DNA of 64,000 bases from JAGVSR01 sp964589785 (GCA_964589785.1 CAZPUQ010000003.1:1-64000), one strand, 5' to 3'. Positions 53,486-63,454 are shown, numbered from the stretch's first letter. Notes: generated from the letters alone by a model not told the origin. Translations and numbers: made by a program.

Positions 53486-53857
53486 ATGACGGGCGAACAC
53501 AAGGCATCCGTGATGCGCAGCGCGACGCTTGCCCGATGCCCGCGCTGCGGAGAGGGCCCGCTCTTCCGCCAGGTGCTCGTGCTGCGCGAGACCTGCGATC
53601 ACTGCGGGCTCGACTATGCCTTCATCGACACGGGCGATGGTCCGGCGGTGTTTGCCATCTTCATCCTGGGATTCCTCGTGCTTGGCGCGGCGCTGTGGTT
53701 CGAGTTCACCTTCGGTCCGCCGCTGTGGGCCCACATCGTGCTCTGGGGACTTCTGACGCCGCTTGTCGCGCTCGGTCTATTACGCTTTCTGAAGGCGCTG
53801 CTTATCGCGCTGCAGTACAAGCACAAGGCCGAGGAGGGCCGCCTCGCCAAGCCGTAG
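53486..53857 (+). CDS. DUF983-family protein
   Basis: A 123-residue protein with a zinc-ribbon-like pair of motifs, CPRCGEGPLF near residue 18 and CDHCGLDY near residue 37, then two membrane helices (VFAIFILGFLVLGAALWFEF and IVLWGLLTPLVALGLL). DUF983 proteins are usual members of alphaproteobacterial cox loci, but no reaction is known. ATG 53486 has GGAGGG before it. Confidence 0.9.
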   Translation: MTGEHKASVMRSATLARCPRCGEGPLFRQVLVLRETCDHCGLDYAFIDTGDGPAVFAIFILGFLVLGAALWFEFTFGPPLWAHIVLWGLLTPLVALGLLRFLKALLIALQYKHKAEEGRLAKP

Positions 53858-53885
53858 TCCGGACCCCGAGGAGGCTTGAACCGTG

Positions 53886-54638
53886 ATGCCTGCCGGCGTT
53901 CGCCAGCGAAAGCTCCTGATCCCCGCGCTCATGGTGGCACTGGCGCTGCCGGTGCTGCTGACGCTTGGCTTCTGGCAACTGGAGCGCAAGGCCTGGAAAG
54001 AGGGCCTCATCGCCGACATCGCGAGCAGGGCGCAGGCGCCGGCCGTGGCCTTCGAGTCCGTGCTCGGTCCGGACGGCATACCGGCAAAGGACCCGGCCGG
54101 GATGGAATACACCGCCGTCCGCGCGCGGGGACGGTTCGAGCACGACAAGGAGATGCATCTCTATGCCCCCGACCCGCGAGAGGGTCCGGGCGTGGACGTG
54201 ATCACGCCGCTCGTGCTCGAAAGCTCGGGCGCAATCGTGCTCGTCGATCGCGGCTACGTGCCCGATCGTGTGCGCGACCCGTCCCTGCGCGCCGAAGGGC
54301 AGCCGGCCGGCACGGTCGAGCTCACCGCGCTCGTCAGAGCCCCCGGCCGCCGCGGGGCGTTCGCACCGCCCTACGATCCGCGCACGCGGCTGTGGTTCTG
54401 GCGTGATCTCGACGGGATGGCCGCCGAGGCCGGCGCAGGTGCGTCGCCAAAGATCCTGCCGCTGTTCCTCGACGCCAAGGAGGCGGCCCCGGGCGGCTGG
54501 CCGCGCGGCGGGGCGACGCGTCTCGACCTGCCCAACCGTCACCTGGAATATGCTCTGACCTGGTTCGGCCTCGCGGCCGCGCTCGTGGCGGTCTTCGCCC
54601 TGTACGTGCTGACGCGGCCCGCCAGGTCGCATCCGTAA
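53886..54638 (+). CDS. SURF1-family oxidase assembly protein
   Basis: A 250-residue SURF1 homologue, which helps heme a insertion into subunit I. Two membrane helices lie at the ends (LLIPALMVALALPVLLTLGFWQLERK and YALTWFGLAAALVAVFALYVL) and the periplasmic loop contains REGPGVDVITPLVLESSGAIVLVDRGYVP. The C-terminal NRHLEYALTWFGLA block is diagnostic. ATG 53886 is taken as the start; a GTG one codon earlier is also possible. It lies 28 bases after the DUF983 gene. Confidence 0.92.
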   Translation: MPAGVRQRKLLIPALMVALALPVLLTLGFWQLERKAWKEGLIADIASRAQAPAVAFESVLGPDGIPAKDPAGMEYTAVRARGRFEHDKEMHLYAPDPREGPGVDVITPLVLESSGAIVLVDRGYVPDRVRDPSLRAEGQPAGTVELTALVRAPGRRGAFAPPYDPRTRLWFWRDLDGMAAEAGAGASPKILPLFLDAKEAAPGGWPRGGATRLDLPNRHLEYALTWFGLAAALVAVFALYVLTRPARSHP

Positions 54639-54723
54639 GCCCGTACAACCAAAGCCCTGGCGGACTTGTTCACCGGACGCCCCGGGCTTAGGGTCGCGTC
54701 GCGGTCCGCCGCATCCTCAGCAC

Positions 54724-56163
54724 ATGACGAAAGCTCGACCCCGCGTGAACTACATCTCCACCAGAGGCCGTGCGCCCGTCCTCGGCTTCGAGGACGTGCT
54801 GCTGGCCGGCCTCGCCCGCGACGGCGGTCTTTATGTTCCCGATGCGTGGCCGGTCCTGACGCCCGACGAGATCGCCGCTCTCGCCGGGCGGCCGTTCCCC
54901 GAGGTCGCGGTCGAGGTGATCCTGCCGTTCACCGGCGGGGCGCTGACGCGGTCCGAGCTCGCCGCCATGGCCGAGGCTGCGTACTCGGGCTTCGGCCATC
55001 CCGCGGTGACGCCGCTGACGCAGATCGACACGCGCACGTTCGTGCTGGAGCTGTTCCACGGCCCTACGCTCGCCTTCAAGGACGTGGCGATGCAGTTGCT
55101 CGCCCGCCTGATGGACCACGTGCTCGTGAAGCGCGGCCGACGCGCGACGATCGTCGGGGCGACCTCGGGCGACACCGGCGGGGCGGCGACCGAGGCGTTC
55201 CGGTCGTCGTCGCGCGTCGACGTCGTGATCCTGTTCCCGCACGGCCGCGTCTCCGACGTGCAGCGGCGGATGATGACGACGCCGACGGAGGCTGGCGTTC
55301 ACGCCGTGGCCGTCAAGGGCACGTTCGACGATTGCCAGGCGCTCGTGAAGGGGATGTTCAACGATCACGCGTTCCGGGACCGCGTCAGCCTCTCGGGCGT
55401 CAACTCGATCAACTGGGGCCGCATCGTCGCGCAGGTGACCTATTATTTCGTCGCCGCCGTGGCGCTCGGCGCGCCCTACCGAAAGGTCGCTTTCGCCGTT
55501 CCCACCGGCAATTTCGGCGACATCTTCGCGGGCTACGTCGCCCGCCGCATGGGACTGCCGGTCGAGACGCTCGTCATCGGCTCCAACCAGAACGACATCC
55601 TGCCGCGCACGCTCGCGACGGGCGCCTACGAGATGCGCGACGTGGTGGCGACGTCCTCGCCGTCGATGGACATCCAGATTTCGTCGAACTTCGAGCGCTA
55701 TCTGTTCGAGGCCTCGGGCCGCGACGGCGATCTCGTCGCCCGCCAGATGGCGATGCTGACCCAAGGTCGCCGCTTCGAGCTGAGCGAGGCCCAGGCGGAG
55801 GCGGCACGCCGCGATTTCCGTGCCGGCGCCGCCAGCGAGACCGACGTGGCCGCCACCATCCGGCAGACCCGCGCGGCGAGCGGCTATCTCCTCGATCCGC
55901 ATACGGCCTGCGGCGTCCACGCCGCGAGGACAGCGCTTCAGGACGGGACCCGCCCCGATGTTCCCCGCATCGTGCTGGCGACCGCGCACCCCGCCAAGTT
56001 CCCCGACGCCATGGAAGAGCTGGCCGGTGTCCGCCCGGCGCTCCCGGCCCGGCTCGCCTCGCTGATGACGGACCCCGAGCGCTATCCGGTGCTCGGCAAT
56101 GACCTGAAGGAGGTCGAAGCCTACGTCGCCTCGGTCTCGCGCGCGGCGGGAGCGCCGGCATGA
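54724..56163 (+). CDS. thrC: Threonine synthase
   Basis: A 479-residue PLP enzyme that converts O-phosphohomoserine to threonine. The PLP lysine is K119 in FHGPTLAFKDVAMQ, and GATSGDTGGAATEAF is the phosphate-binding loop; the N-terminal YISTRGRAP and PTGNFGDIFAGY are also family blocks. The length fits the long (class 1) form. It lies 85 bases after surf1 and overlaps the M16 peptidase by four bases (ATGA), an order conserved in this group. Confidence 0.96.
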   Translation: MTKARPRVNYISTRGRAPVLGFEDVLLAGLARDGGLYVPDAWPVLTPDEIAALAGRPFPEVAVEVILPFTGGALTRSELAAMAEAAYSGFGHPAVTPLTQIDTRTFVLELFHGPTLAFKDVAMQLLARLMDHVLVKRGRRATIVGATSGDTGGAATEAFRSSSRVDVVILFPHGRVSDVQRRMMTTPTEAGVHAVAVKGTFDDCQALVKGMFNDHAFRDRVSLSGVNSINWGRIVAQVTYYFVAAVALGAPYRKVAFAVPTGNFGDIFAGYVARRMGLPVETLVIGSNQNDILPRTLATGAYEMRDVVATSSPSMDIQISSNFERYLFEASGRDGDLVARQMAMLTQGRRFELSEAQAEAARRDFRAGAASETDVAATIRQTRAASGYLLDPHTACGVHAARTALQDGTRPDVPRIVLATAHPAKFPDAMEELAGVRPALPARLASLMTDPERYPVLGNDLKEVEAYVASVSRAAGAPA

Positions 56164-57431
56164 GTGCAGAGGTCACGCGGCTCGCCAACGGCTTGACCGT
56201 CGTCACCGAGACCATGCCGCACCTTGAGACGAGCGCGCTCGGCGTGTGGGTGGACGTGGGCGCGCGCCACGAGCGCCCCGACGAGCACGGACTGTCCCAC
56301 CTGCTGGAGCACATGGCTTTCAAGGGCACGGCGACGCGGTCGACCCGGGACATCGCGGAGGAGATCGAGGCCGTCGGGGGCGACCTCAACGCGGCCACGG
56401 GGCTCGAATCCACCGCCTACTTCGCCCGCGTGCTCAAGGGCGACGAGGGCGTGGCGCTCGGGCTCATCGCCGACATCCTGCTGAACTCGACCTTCGCGGA
56501 CGACGAGCTCAAGAAAGAGCGAGAGGTGATTCTGCAGGAGATTGCCGGCACGCGGGACAGCCCCGACGACATCGCCTTCGATCTCGTCCACGACGCGGCC
56601 TATCCGGGCCAGTCGGCGGGGCGCACGATCCTCGGTACGCCGGCCAGCATCAAGGCGATTTCAAGCAGACATCTTAAGGACTTCCTGGCCGAGCGGTATC
56701 ATCCGGGCGGAATGGTCCTGGCGGCGGCCGGCGCGATCCGCCACGGTGACGCCGTCCGCCACGCTGAAGCCCTATTCGGCGGGCTCACTAACGCCGGACC
56801 GGGTACCGAGGAGCCGGCCACGTACACGGGCGGCGTGCGGTCGAGCAGCCGCAAGTTCGAGCAGGCGCATCTCATCCTGGGATTCGAGGCGCCTTCGTAT
56901 CGTGATCGCGAGTTCTTCGCCGCCCAGGTGCTTTCTGGGCTTCTCGGCGGGGGCATGTCGTCGCGTCTCTTCCAGGAGGTGAGGGAGAGGCGGGGCCTCT
57001 GTTACGCCATCTATTCGACGTCGTGGGGACTGAAGGATACCGGGCTCTTCGCCGTGCATGCGGCCACGGGGCCGGGCATGGTCGGGGAGCTGATCGACGT
57101 GGTGAGCGACGAGATCGACCGCATGGCGGACGCCGGCCCCATGGAGGCCGAGGTGGCGCGCGCGAAGGCGCAGCTCAAGGCCGGCCTGATGATGAGCCTC
57201 GAATCGAGCTCGGCGCGCGCCGAGCAGCTTGCCCGCCAGATCCTGCTGCACGGCCATCTCCTGTCCACAGCCGACATCATCTCCGCCGTCGACCGTGTCT
57301 CCGCCGCCGACGTCCGGGCCCTGGCGCGCCGCTTGCGCCGCAGTGACGCGTCGGTCGCCGTTGTCGGTGCGGGGCGCAAGAGTCATGATCTGGCCGTGCG
57401 CGCCGGCACGCGCCTCGGCCGAGTGGCTTGA
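56160..57431 (+). CDS. M16-family zinc peptidase (processing-peptidase-like)
   Basis: A 423-residue M16B metallopeptidase resembling the mitochondrial processing peptidase beta subunit. The inverted zinc motif HLLEH is present (H47, E50, H51), with the distal glutamate in KEREVILQEI, so the enzyme should be active. The C-terminal domain has the GPG-type region and RRGLCYAIYST. It overlaps thrC by four bases. It probably acts on peptides in the cytoplasm or periplasm; there is no signal peptide. Confidence 0.93.
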   Translation: MSAEVTRLANGLTVVTETMPHLETSALGVWVDVGARHERPDEHGLSHLLEHMAFKGTATRSTRDIAEEIEAVGGDLNAATGLESTAYFARVLKGDEGVALGLIADILLNSTFADDELKKEREVILQEIAGTRDSPDDIAFDLVHDAAYPGQSAGRTILGTPASIKAISSRHLKDFLAERYHPGGMVLAAAGAIRHGDAVRHAEALFGGLTNAGPGTEEPATYTGGVRSSSRKFEQAHLILGFEAPSYRDREFFAAQVLSGLLGGGMSSRLFQEVRERRGLCYAIYSTSWGLKDTGLFAVHAATGPGMVGELIDVVSDEIDRMADAGPMEAEVARAKAQLKAGLMMSLESSSARAEQLARQILLHGHLLSTADIISAVDRVSAADVRALARRLRRSDASVAVVGAGRKSHDLAVRAGTRLGRVA

Positions 57432-57453
57432 GGATCGGCAGGAAACGCAACCG

Positions 57454-58047
57454 ATGGCATTCCTGAGATCAGGCCTCGTTTCGGATGTTCCCTCCGTGGT
57501 GTCAGGCGAGCGGGTCGTTCTGCGGGTGCCTCAGGTCTCCGACTATGGCCCGTGGGCGGAGCTCAGGGCCGAAAGCCGCGCCCACCTCCAGCCCTGGGAG
57601 CCGACCTGGCCGCGCGACGATCTGAGCCGCGCCGCGTTCAAGCGCCGGGTGCGGCACTACCAGCGCGAGGCGCGCGCCGACCAGGGTTATGCCTTCCTCG
57701 TCTTCGATGCGCCCGACGAGCGCCTGGTGGGCGGCATCGCGCTGACGAACGTGCAGCGCGGCGTCACCCAGTCCGCCTCTCTCGGCTACTGGCTCGGCCG
57801 CTCGCAGCTCGGCCGCGGCTACATGACGGATGCGGTCCGCGCCCTCGTCGGCTTCAGCTTCGGTGCCCTGAGGCTCCACCGGCTCGAGGCCGCGACTCAG
57901 CCGGCGAATGCGCCCTCGATCCGTGTGCTCGAGCGCAACGGCTTCGTGCGCGAAGGCTACGCGCGGCAGTACCTGCGCATCGACGGCGTGTGGCGCGATC
58001 ATATCCTCTTCGGCCTCGTGGCCCCGGCGGACGGAGGCGGCGCGTGA
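57454..58047 (+). CDS. GNAT acetyltransferase, RimJ/RimL type
   Basis: A 197-residue acetyltransferase like RimJ/RimL, which acetylate ribosomal protein N-termini. The acetyl-CoA loop is present as QLGRGYMTDAVRALVGFSF, followed by LHRLEAATQPANAPSIRVLERNGFVREG, the usual RimJ signature. It starts 22 bases after the M16 gene and its stop overlaps the GTG start of the next gene. The actual substrate is unknown. Confidence 0.9.
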   Translation: MAFLRSGLVSDVPSVVSGERVVLRVPQVSDYGPWAELRAESRAHLQPWEPTWPRDDLSRAAFKRRVRHYQREARADQGYAFLVFDAPDERLVGGIALTNVQRGVTQSASLGYWLGRSQLGRGYMTDAVRALVGFSFGALRLHRLEAATQPANAPSIRVLERNGFVREGYARQYLRIDGVWRDHILFGLVAPADGGGA

Positions 58048-61000
58048 GCTTCATCCGCCGCCTGCCCGGCCTCTGCCTTCTGCTTCTCGCCCTCGCGGTG
58101 GGGGGCGGCCGTGCGATCGCGCTGGAGTCCATCACCGTTGCGCCCGACCAGGGGCGCATCGAGATCACGACGCGCGGCGAGCTTTACGAAGGCCGCGGCG
58201 ACAGCCTGCAGATCGAGACCGCGGCCAATGCGGACGGAACGACGGGGCGCCTGTCGGTGCGGGCGGCTACGCCCGGAACCAATCCGAGCTGGATCGTCTT
58301 CGCGCTTCACAATCCGAGCGAGACCGCGGTCGAGCGCTGGATCTCGGCCGACCGCTATACGATCATCGGCTCGGGCGTCGTGTGGCCCGATCTCGACGCC
58401 CGGCGCATCGAGGCGGTCACGCCGTCGATCGGCTTCGTTCCGGAGCGCATCGACAGCGAGCGCGCCGACCTGTTCCGCGTCACGCTCGAGCCGGGCCAGA
58501 CGATCACCTATGTCGCCGAGCTCTCGTCGGAGCGGTTCGCGCGCATCTATCTCTGGAAGCCGCTCGACTACGAGCTGAAGGTGCGCGAGCGCCAGCTCTT
58601 CAACGGCGTCATGCTGGGGCTGACCGGCCTGCTCGCGATCTTCCTGACGGCGATCTTCGCGGCCAACCACAAGGTGATCTTCCCGGCTGCCGCCCTCGTC
58701 GCCTGGTGCGTGCTCGGCTACCTCTGCGTCGACTTCGGCTTCTTCCACAAGCTCTTCCAGCTCAAGGCCGAGAACAACGCCGTCTATCGCGCCGCCACCG
58801 AGTCGGCGATGGCGGCAAGCCTCGTCATCTTCCTCTATTTCTTCCTGCGCATCTCCCTGTGGCACGGGCTGGCACGGATGCTGTTCAGTGTCTGGATCGT
58901 GGCGCAGCTTGCTCTCGTCGCCGTCGCCGTCATCGACCCGCGGCTCGCCTCGACGTTTGCGCGCCTGTCGTTCGCGGGCCTCGGCGGCGTCGGCATGCTC
59001 GTCACGCTGTTTCTGGCGCTGCGCGGCCAGGATCGAGCGCTGGCGCTGATTCCGACCTGGCTCATGTTCCTGGTGTGGTGCTTCGGCACTGCCGTCACGC
59101 TGACCGGGCAGCTCGCGGGCGACATGATCGTGTCCGGCCTCGTGGCGGGCCTCGTGCTGATCGTGCTGCTGATCGGGTTCACCGTCACGCAGTTCGCGTT
59201 CAAGTCGCTTGAGCCGCTTTACGGCTCCTCGCCCACCGAGCTGCAACTGCGCTCGGTGGCCGTCGAGGCCGCAGGCGCCGGCGTGTGGGAATGGAGCGCC
59301 AGGCGCGACGAGGTGAAGGTCAGCGGCAACGTCGAGGCGGCACTCGGTCTCAATCCGGGCGAGCTCAACACCAAGGTGGAGGATTTCTGCCGCCACATCC
59401 ACCCGGCCGACCGCGAGCGCTTTCGCCTGTCTCTCCTGTCGAACGAGGAGCGCAACGACGGCAACATGCAGTGCGTGTTCCGCCTGCGCCATGCCGACAA
59501 CAGCTATCGCTGGTTCGAGGTCGAGGCGTCCTCCATTCCAAGCTCCGACGGACGCACCGTGAAGAGCGTTGGTCTGGTGCGCGACGTGACCGACGCCAAG
59601 CGTGCGCAGGAGCGGCTTCTTACCGACGCCGTCAAATGCTCACTGACGGGCCTGCCCAACAAGCAGCTTCTCGCCGACCGCCTCGGCATCGCCATGCAGC
59701 GCGCCCGCAGCGAGCTCAACATCCGCCCCACCGTGCTGTTCGTCGACATCGACAAGTTCAAGACGGTGAACGCGTCCTACGGCGTCGTGGTGGGCGACAG
59801 CCTGCTGCTGACGGTGGCGCGGCGGCTGCAGAGGCACCTGGAGCCCGACGACACGATCGCCCGCGCCGGCGGCGACCGGTTCGCAATCCTGCTCATGAAG
59901 GAGCGCCCTGCGCAGGAACTCGCCGGACTGGCCGAGCGCGTGCGCCGCAGCCTGCGCTCGCCGATCAAGCTCGCAGGGCAGGAGATCGTGCTGACGGGCT
60001 CGGTCGGCATCGCCATCTACGACGGGCAGCAGGCGAACGAAGCCGATCTCTTGCGCGAGGCGGAGACGGCGATGTACCGCGCCAAGCGCAGCGGGGCCGA
60101 CCGCATCGAGATCTTCCGTCCCGAGATGCGCGGGCAGGCCGACGACGTGGCCCTGATCGACGCCGAGATGCGCCGCGCGATCGAGAAGAACCAGATCCGG
60201 GTTCTCTACCAGCCGATCGTCTACATGCCGATGGAGGAGCTGGCCGGCTTCGAAGCGCTGGTGCGGTGGGATCATCCCAAGCACGGTCCGCTCAATCCGT
60301 TCGGGTATTTCCAGGGCGAGGGCGCGAGCGACCTTGTCCACCTGACGCTGCGCCTCGCCCTTGCACGCGCGCTCAAGGATTGCGCGCAGTGGCAGAAGGA
60401 GCTGCCGCGCGCAGACGGCACGCTGTTCGTCAACCTCAATCTGCCGGCCGGCGTCAGCCTGGGCCAGGACCTCGCCCAGGAGATCAGGCAGGCGTTGTCG
60501 CGGCAGCCGGTGGCGAAGGGTTCGCTGAAGATCGGGGTGCCCGAGTCGATCGTGATGGAGAACCCGGAGCAGGCGAGCGAGTCGCTCGAATGGCTGCGCA
60601 GCGCCGGCGCCGAGCTCGTGCTCGACGGGTTCTGCACGGGCTATTCCTCGTTGCTCTATCTCGGTCGACTGCCGTTCGAAGCCGTGCGCATCGATCGCGC
60701 GGTGCTGGAGAGCAAGGGCGGGACGGACGCGGCCGGCGGCATGCTGCGCGCGGTCACGGCGTTGACCCACGAGCTCGGCCGCAAGGTCATCGTCGAAGGC
60801 GTCGAGGGCGACGACGACGTCGGATATCTCCGCTCGATCGAGTGCGAGTACGGCCAGGGCTTCTACTACGGCGATCCGATCAGCGATCGCGACGTGCTCC
60901 ATCTGCTGAAGCTCGTCCGCCGGTCGGAACGCAGGATGCAGCCGCGCGGCCTGTTCCGGGCTGCCGCGCGCAAGAAGCAGCGCTCCGAGGAGGCGGCGCA

Positions 61001-61790
61001 GGCACCGGCGGTTGCGGCCGCCGCGCCCCCGGCATCGCCCCCGCCCGCCGCCGTTCGCCCGGTGGAGGCTGACTCCACACCTGTACTGGCGGCCGCCCTG
61101 TCGGGTTCCTCGGTTCACGATGGGCCGTCGGCGGGCGGGGAAAGGACAACGACGGTCCCGCTGCGCCGTTACGGCCGGTCCGAGCAGCAGGGTCGCCCGC
61201 GCCCGGCGCCACACGGTGCGCCCGAAGCCCCCCCGCCCTCCGTCGCTCCGCTTCCGTTCCCGTCCGGTCCTGGCCCGGCATTTCCCGGGCTGCCGATGTC
61301 GCCTGCGGCCGCGCACGGCATGCCCCCGCCCGCCGCGCCGCTGGCTCCCGCACCGGTCCTGGCCGCCCATCCCTATCCGTCGGCCGATGATACCGGACAC
61401 GCGCCTGCACCGCTGCCCGGCATGGCGCCTGTCGAGCCGATGCCGCTGGGCCTGATGCCGCTGCCGCCCCTGCCGCTGAGCAACGGGCCGGGACCTGTGC
61501 CGGCGCCGCCGACGCAACCGCCATTCGTCCATCCGCATGCGGCGGCGCTGCCGCCGGAGATGCCGCCGCCGGTCCACCCGATGGCCCACTTCGCATCCGC
61601 GCCGGGGGTTGGGTCCGTTCCGCCGCAGCCGACGCTGGCCTCCGATCCGTTGCCGCGGCCTATGCGTGCGCCGCCGCCGGTCCGTCCCGCGCCGAACTAC
61701 GACAAGCTGCCGCCCAACATTGCGGCGAGCCTGCAGCGCCTGGCGGGCACGGGACCGGTCAAGAAGGACTCAAGCGACGCGGCCGAGTGA
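58044..61790 (+). CDS. Membrane-bound 7TM-PAS-GGDEF-EAL protein with degenerate catalytic motifs
   Basis: A 1248-residue signalling protein. A signal peptide is followed by a periplasmic 7TMR-DISM-type domain (to about residue 180), seven membrane helices (about 185-390), a PAS domain (about 405-525), a GGDEF domain and an EAL domain (about 710-940), then a 300-residue Pro/Ala-rich tail ending in a short helical segment. The cyclase motif reads GGDRF (609-613) instead of GGDEF. In the EAL domain E737-A738-L739 is intact, but the usual DDFGTG is DGFCTG (861-866), losing the second metal-binding Asp. It is thus likely a c-di-GMP or GTP sensor rather than an active enzyme. GTG 58044 overlaps the upstream stop. 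Confidence 0.9.
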   Translation: MSFIRRLPGLCLLLLALAVGGGRAIALESITVAPDQGRIEITTRGELYEGRGDSLQIETAANADGTTGRLSVRAATPGTNPSWIVFALHNPSETAVERWISADRYTIIGSGVVWPDLDARRIEAVTPSIGFVPERIDSERADLFRVTLEPGQTITYVAELSSERFARIYLWKPLDYELKVRERQLFNGVMLGLTGLLAIFLTAIFAANHKVIFPAAALVAWCVLGYLCVDFGFFHKLFQLKAENNAVYRAATESAMAASLVIFLYFFLRISLWHGLARMLFSVWIVAQLALVAVAVIDPRLASTFARLSFAGLGGVGMLVTLFLALRGQDRALALIPTWLMFLVWCFGTAVTLTGQLAGDMIVSGLVAGLVLIVLLIGFTVTQFAFKSLEPLYGSSPTELQLRSVAVEAAGAGVWEWSARRDEVKVSGNVEAALGLNPGELNTKVEDFCRHIHPADRERFRLSLLSNEERNDGNMQCVFRLRHADNSYRWFEVEASSIPSSDGRTVKSVGLVRDVTDAKRAQERLLTDAVKCSLTGLPNKQLLADRLGIAMQRARSELNIRPTVLFVDIDKFKTVNASYGVVVGDSLLLTVARRLQRHLEPDDTIARAGGDRFAILLMKERPAQELAGLAERVRRSLRSPIKLAGQEIVLTGSVGIAIYDGQQANEADLLREAETAMYRAKRSGADRIEIFRPEMRGQADDVALIDAEMRRAIEKNQIRVLYQPIVYMPMEELAGFEALVRWDHPKHGPLNPFGYFQGEGASDLVHLTLRLALARALKDCAQWQKELPRADGTLFVNLNLPAGVSLGQDLAQEIRQALSRQPVAKGSLKIGVPESIVMENPEQASESLEWLRSAGAELVLDGFCTGYSSLLYLGRLPFEAVRIDRAVLESKGGTDAAGGMLRAVTALTHELGRKVIVEGVEGDDDVGYLRSIECEYGQGFYYGDPISDRDVLHLLKLVRRSERRMQPRGLFRAAARKKQRSEEAAQAPAVAAAAPPASPPPAAVRPVEADSTPVLAAALSGSSVHDGPSAGGERTTTVPLRRYGRSEQQGRPRPAPHGAPEAPPPSVAPLPFPSGPGPAFPGLPMSPAAAHGMPPPAAPLAPAPVLAAHPYPSADDTGHAPAPLPGMAPVEPMPLGLMPLPPLPLSNGPGPVPAPPTQPPFVHPHAAALPPEMPPPVHPMAHFASAPGVGSVPPQPTLASDPLPRPMRAPPPVRPAPNYDKLPPNIAASLQRLAGTGPVKKDSSDAAE

Positions 61791-61824
61791 CCGGCTGCGC
61801 CCTTTTCCGCGACAAGGCAGAGTT

Positions 61825-62445
61825 TCAACAGTGGCCGGCGTCGCCGACGAGGAACGAGGGATTGACGCCGATCTTGGCCAGCGCGCGCTCGTACTTCTCG
61901 TCGAGGTCGGTGCCGAAGACGATCTCGGCGTCGGCCGGGCAATTGAGCCAGCCGTTGGCCTGGATCTCGCTCTCGAGCTGACCCGCCGACCAGCCGGCAT
62001 AGCCGAGAGCCAGGATCGACTTCTGCGGCCCGCGGCCCGCGGCGATCGCCTTCAGGATGTCGATCGTCGCCGTCAGGCTGATGCCGCCCGCGATGCGGAG
62101 CGTGGAATCGGTCGTGTAGTAGTCTGCCGTGTGCAGGACGAACCCGCGTCCGGTCTCCACCGGCCCGCCCATGTGGACCTCGCGGTCGAGGATGTCGGCG
62201 GCGATGCCGTCCTCGGCCCCGCGCGGCGTGATGCCGAGCCGTTCGAGGAGATCCGGGAACGTGATGTGATCGGCGCGGTGATTGATGATGAGACCCATGG
62301 CGCCCTCCTTGGAATGGGCGCACAGGTAGATGACCGACTTGGCAAAGCGCTTGTCGGTCATGATCGGCATGGCAACGAGCAGTTGCCCCTCGAGCGTGAT
62401 GCCGCTTGCCGGCCGGCGCTTGGATTTCGACGTCATCATCCGCAT
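61825..62445 (-). CDS. YqgE/AlgH-family protein
   Basis: A 206-residue protein of the UPF0301 (YqgE/AlgH) family. Typical blocks are LEGQLLVAMPIMTDKRFAKSVIYLCAHS, GAMGLIINHRADH, VHMGGPVETGRGFVLHT and LALGYAGWSAGQLESEI. The biochemical role is unknown. It converges on the EAL protein gene and is divergent from the DsbD-like gene. The start may be at ATG 62445 or at one of two further ATGs within nine bases. Confidence 0.93.
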   Translation of the reverse strand: MRMMTSKSKRRPASGITLEGQLLVAMPIMTDKRFAKSVIYLCAHSKEGAMGLIINHRADHITFPDLLERLGITPRGAEDGIAADILDREVHMGGPVETGRGFVLHTADYYTTDSTLRIAGGISLTATIDILKAIAAGRGPQKSILALGYAGWSAGQLESEIQANGWLNCPADAEIVFGTDLDEKYERALAKIGVNPSFLVGDAGHC

Positions 62446-62509
62446 AATCTAGTGCGCTCAAGGCCAATCTGTGAAGGGTCTGATGGAGATTGATCGTGCA
62501 GGACATCAC

Positions 62510-63454
62510 ATGCCTCGGCAGCCGGGCGGCGGCATGCCGATAGCGCCGAAAGCAGCGTTGAACAGCGGCTTCGGCCCGAGCACCGCAGTGGGCGCGCGGT
62601 GCCGAGGTCCCGGCCTGGGACCCGTCCTGGCGTTCCTTGCGTGGGGCTTGGCCGTCGTCGTTCATCCGGCGGCGGCGCAGGACATCGCAAGCGATTGGAT
62701 CGAGGGCGAGAGAAACCGAATCCGGATGACCGCCGGCTACGTCGAGGGGGCCGCACCTGGAACGGTCATGGCGTTCATCGAGCTGGCGATGGACAAGGGC
62801 TGGAAGACCTACTGGCGCAATCCCGGCACCGCCGGCGGCATTCCCCCGGAGTTCGACTGGAGCCAATCGCAGAACGTTGCGAAGGCGGAGGTTCTGTTTC
62901 CCATTCCGAAGGTCATGAGCGACAAGGCCGGAGACGTGATCGGCTATCGCGAGTTCGCCGTTTTCCCCGTGCGGATATGGCCGCAGGACCCGAGCGCCGC
63001 GCTCGCGCTCGACGTGACCGTGAGCTACGGCATCTGCGAGACGCTGTGCGTGCCGGCCGAGGCCAGGCTCACGCTCGCGGTGCCGCCCGGACCCCTGCCG
63101 CCTGCAGGCCCGGACGCCGCCGCCGCCTTCAAGGCAGTCCCTCGTGTCGCGCCCGATCTCAGCCCGGGAGATCCCGTCGACCTCAGGGTCGAGCAACATC
63201 TCTCCGGACCAGCCCCCGTGATCCGTCTCTCGGCCCGGTTCCCCGGCGATGCCGCGGAGGCCCGGATGTTCATCGACGTCGCAGACGGCCGCTACGTGCC
63301 CCTTCCCGTGAAGCGCGACGCGGAGGGCGAGAGGGTGACGTTCGAGATTGACCTTGCGAAACCGGAGGACCTCGCCGCGGTCCGCGGGGCGAGCATCCGC
63401 GTGACGCTGGCGGGCTCGAAGGGGCAGTCCGAGGACGGTTTCGTGGTCGACTGA
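62510..63454 (+). CDS. DsbD N-terminal-domain-like periplasmic protein
   Basis: A protein of about 314 residues with a signal sequence (GPVLAFLAWGLAVVVHPAAAQD) and a domain like the alpha (N-terminal) domain of the thiol-disulfide transporter DsbD. The two cysteines in VSYGICETLCVPAEARL correspond to its redox pair, and WKTYWRNPGTAGGIPPEFDW is the family block. There is no transmembrane DsbD domain, so it probably works with separate partners. ATG 62510 has CAGGAC before it; ATG 62483 or GTG 62471 are alternatives. It is followed by a peroxiredoxin gene. Confidence 0.82.
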   Translation: MPRQPGGGMPIAPKAALNSGFGPSTAVGARCRGPGLGPVLAFLAWGLAVVVHPAAAQDIASDWIEGERNRIRMTAGYVEGAAPGTVMAFIELAMDKGWKTYWRNPGTAGGIPPEFDWSQSQNVAKAEVLFPIPKVMSDKAGDVIGYREFAVFPVRIWPQDPSAALALDVTVSYGICETLCVPAEARLTLAVPPGPLPPAGPDAAAAFKAVPRVAPDLSPGDPVDLRVEQHLSGPAPVIRLSARFPGDAAEARMFIDVADGRYVPLPVKRDAEGERVTFEIDLAKPEDLAAVRGASIRVTLAGSKGQSEDGFVVD

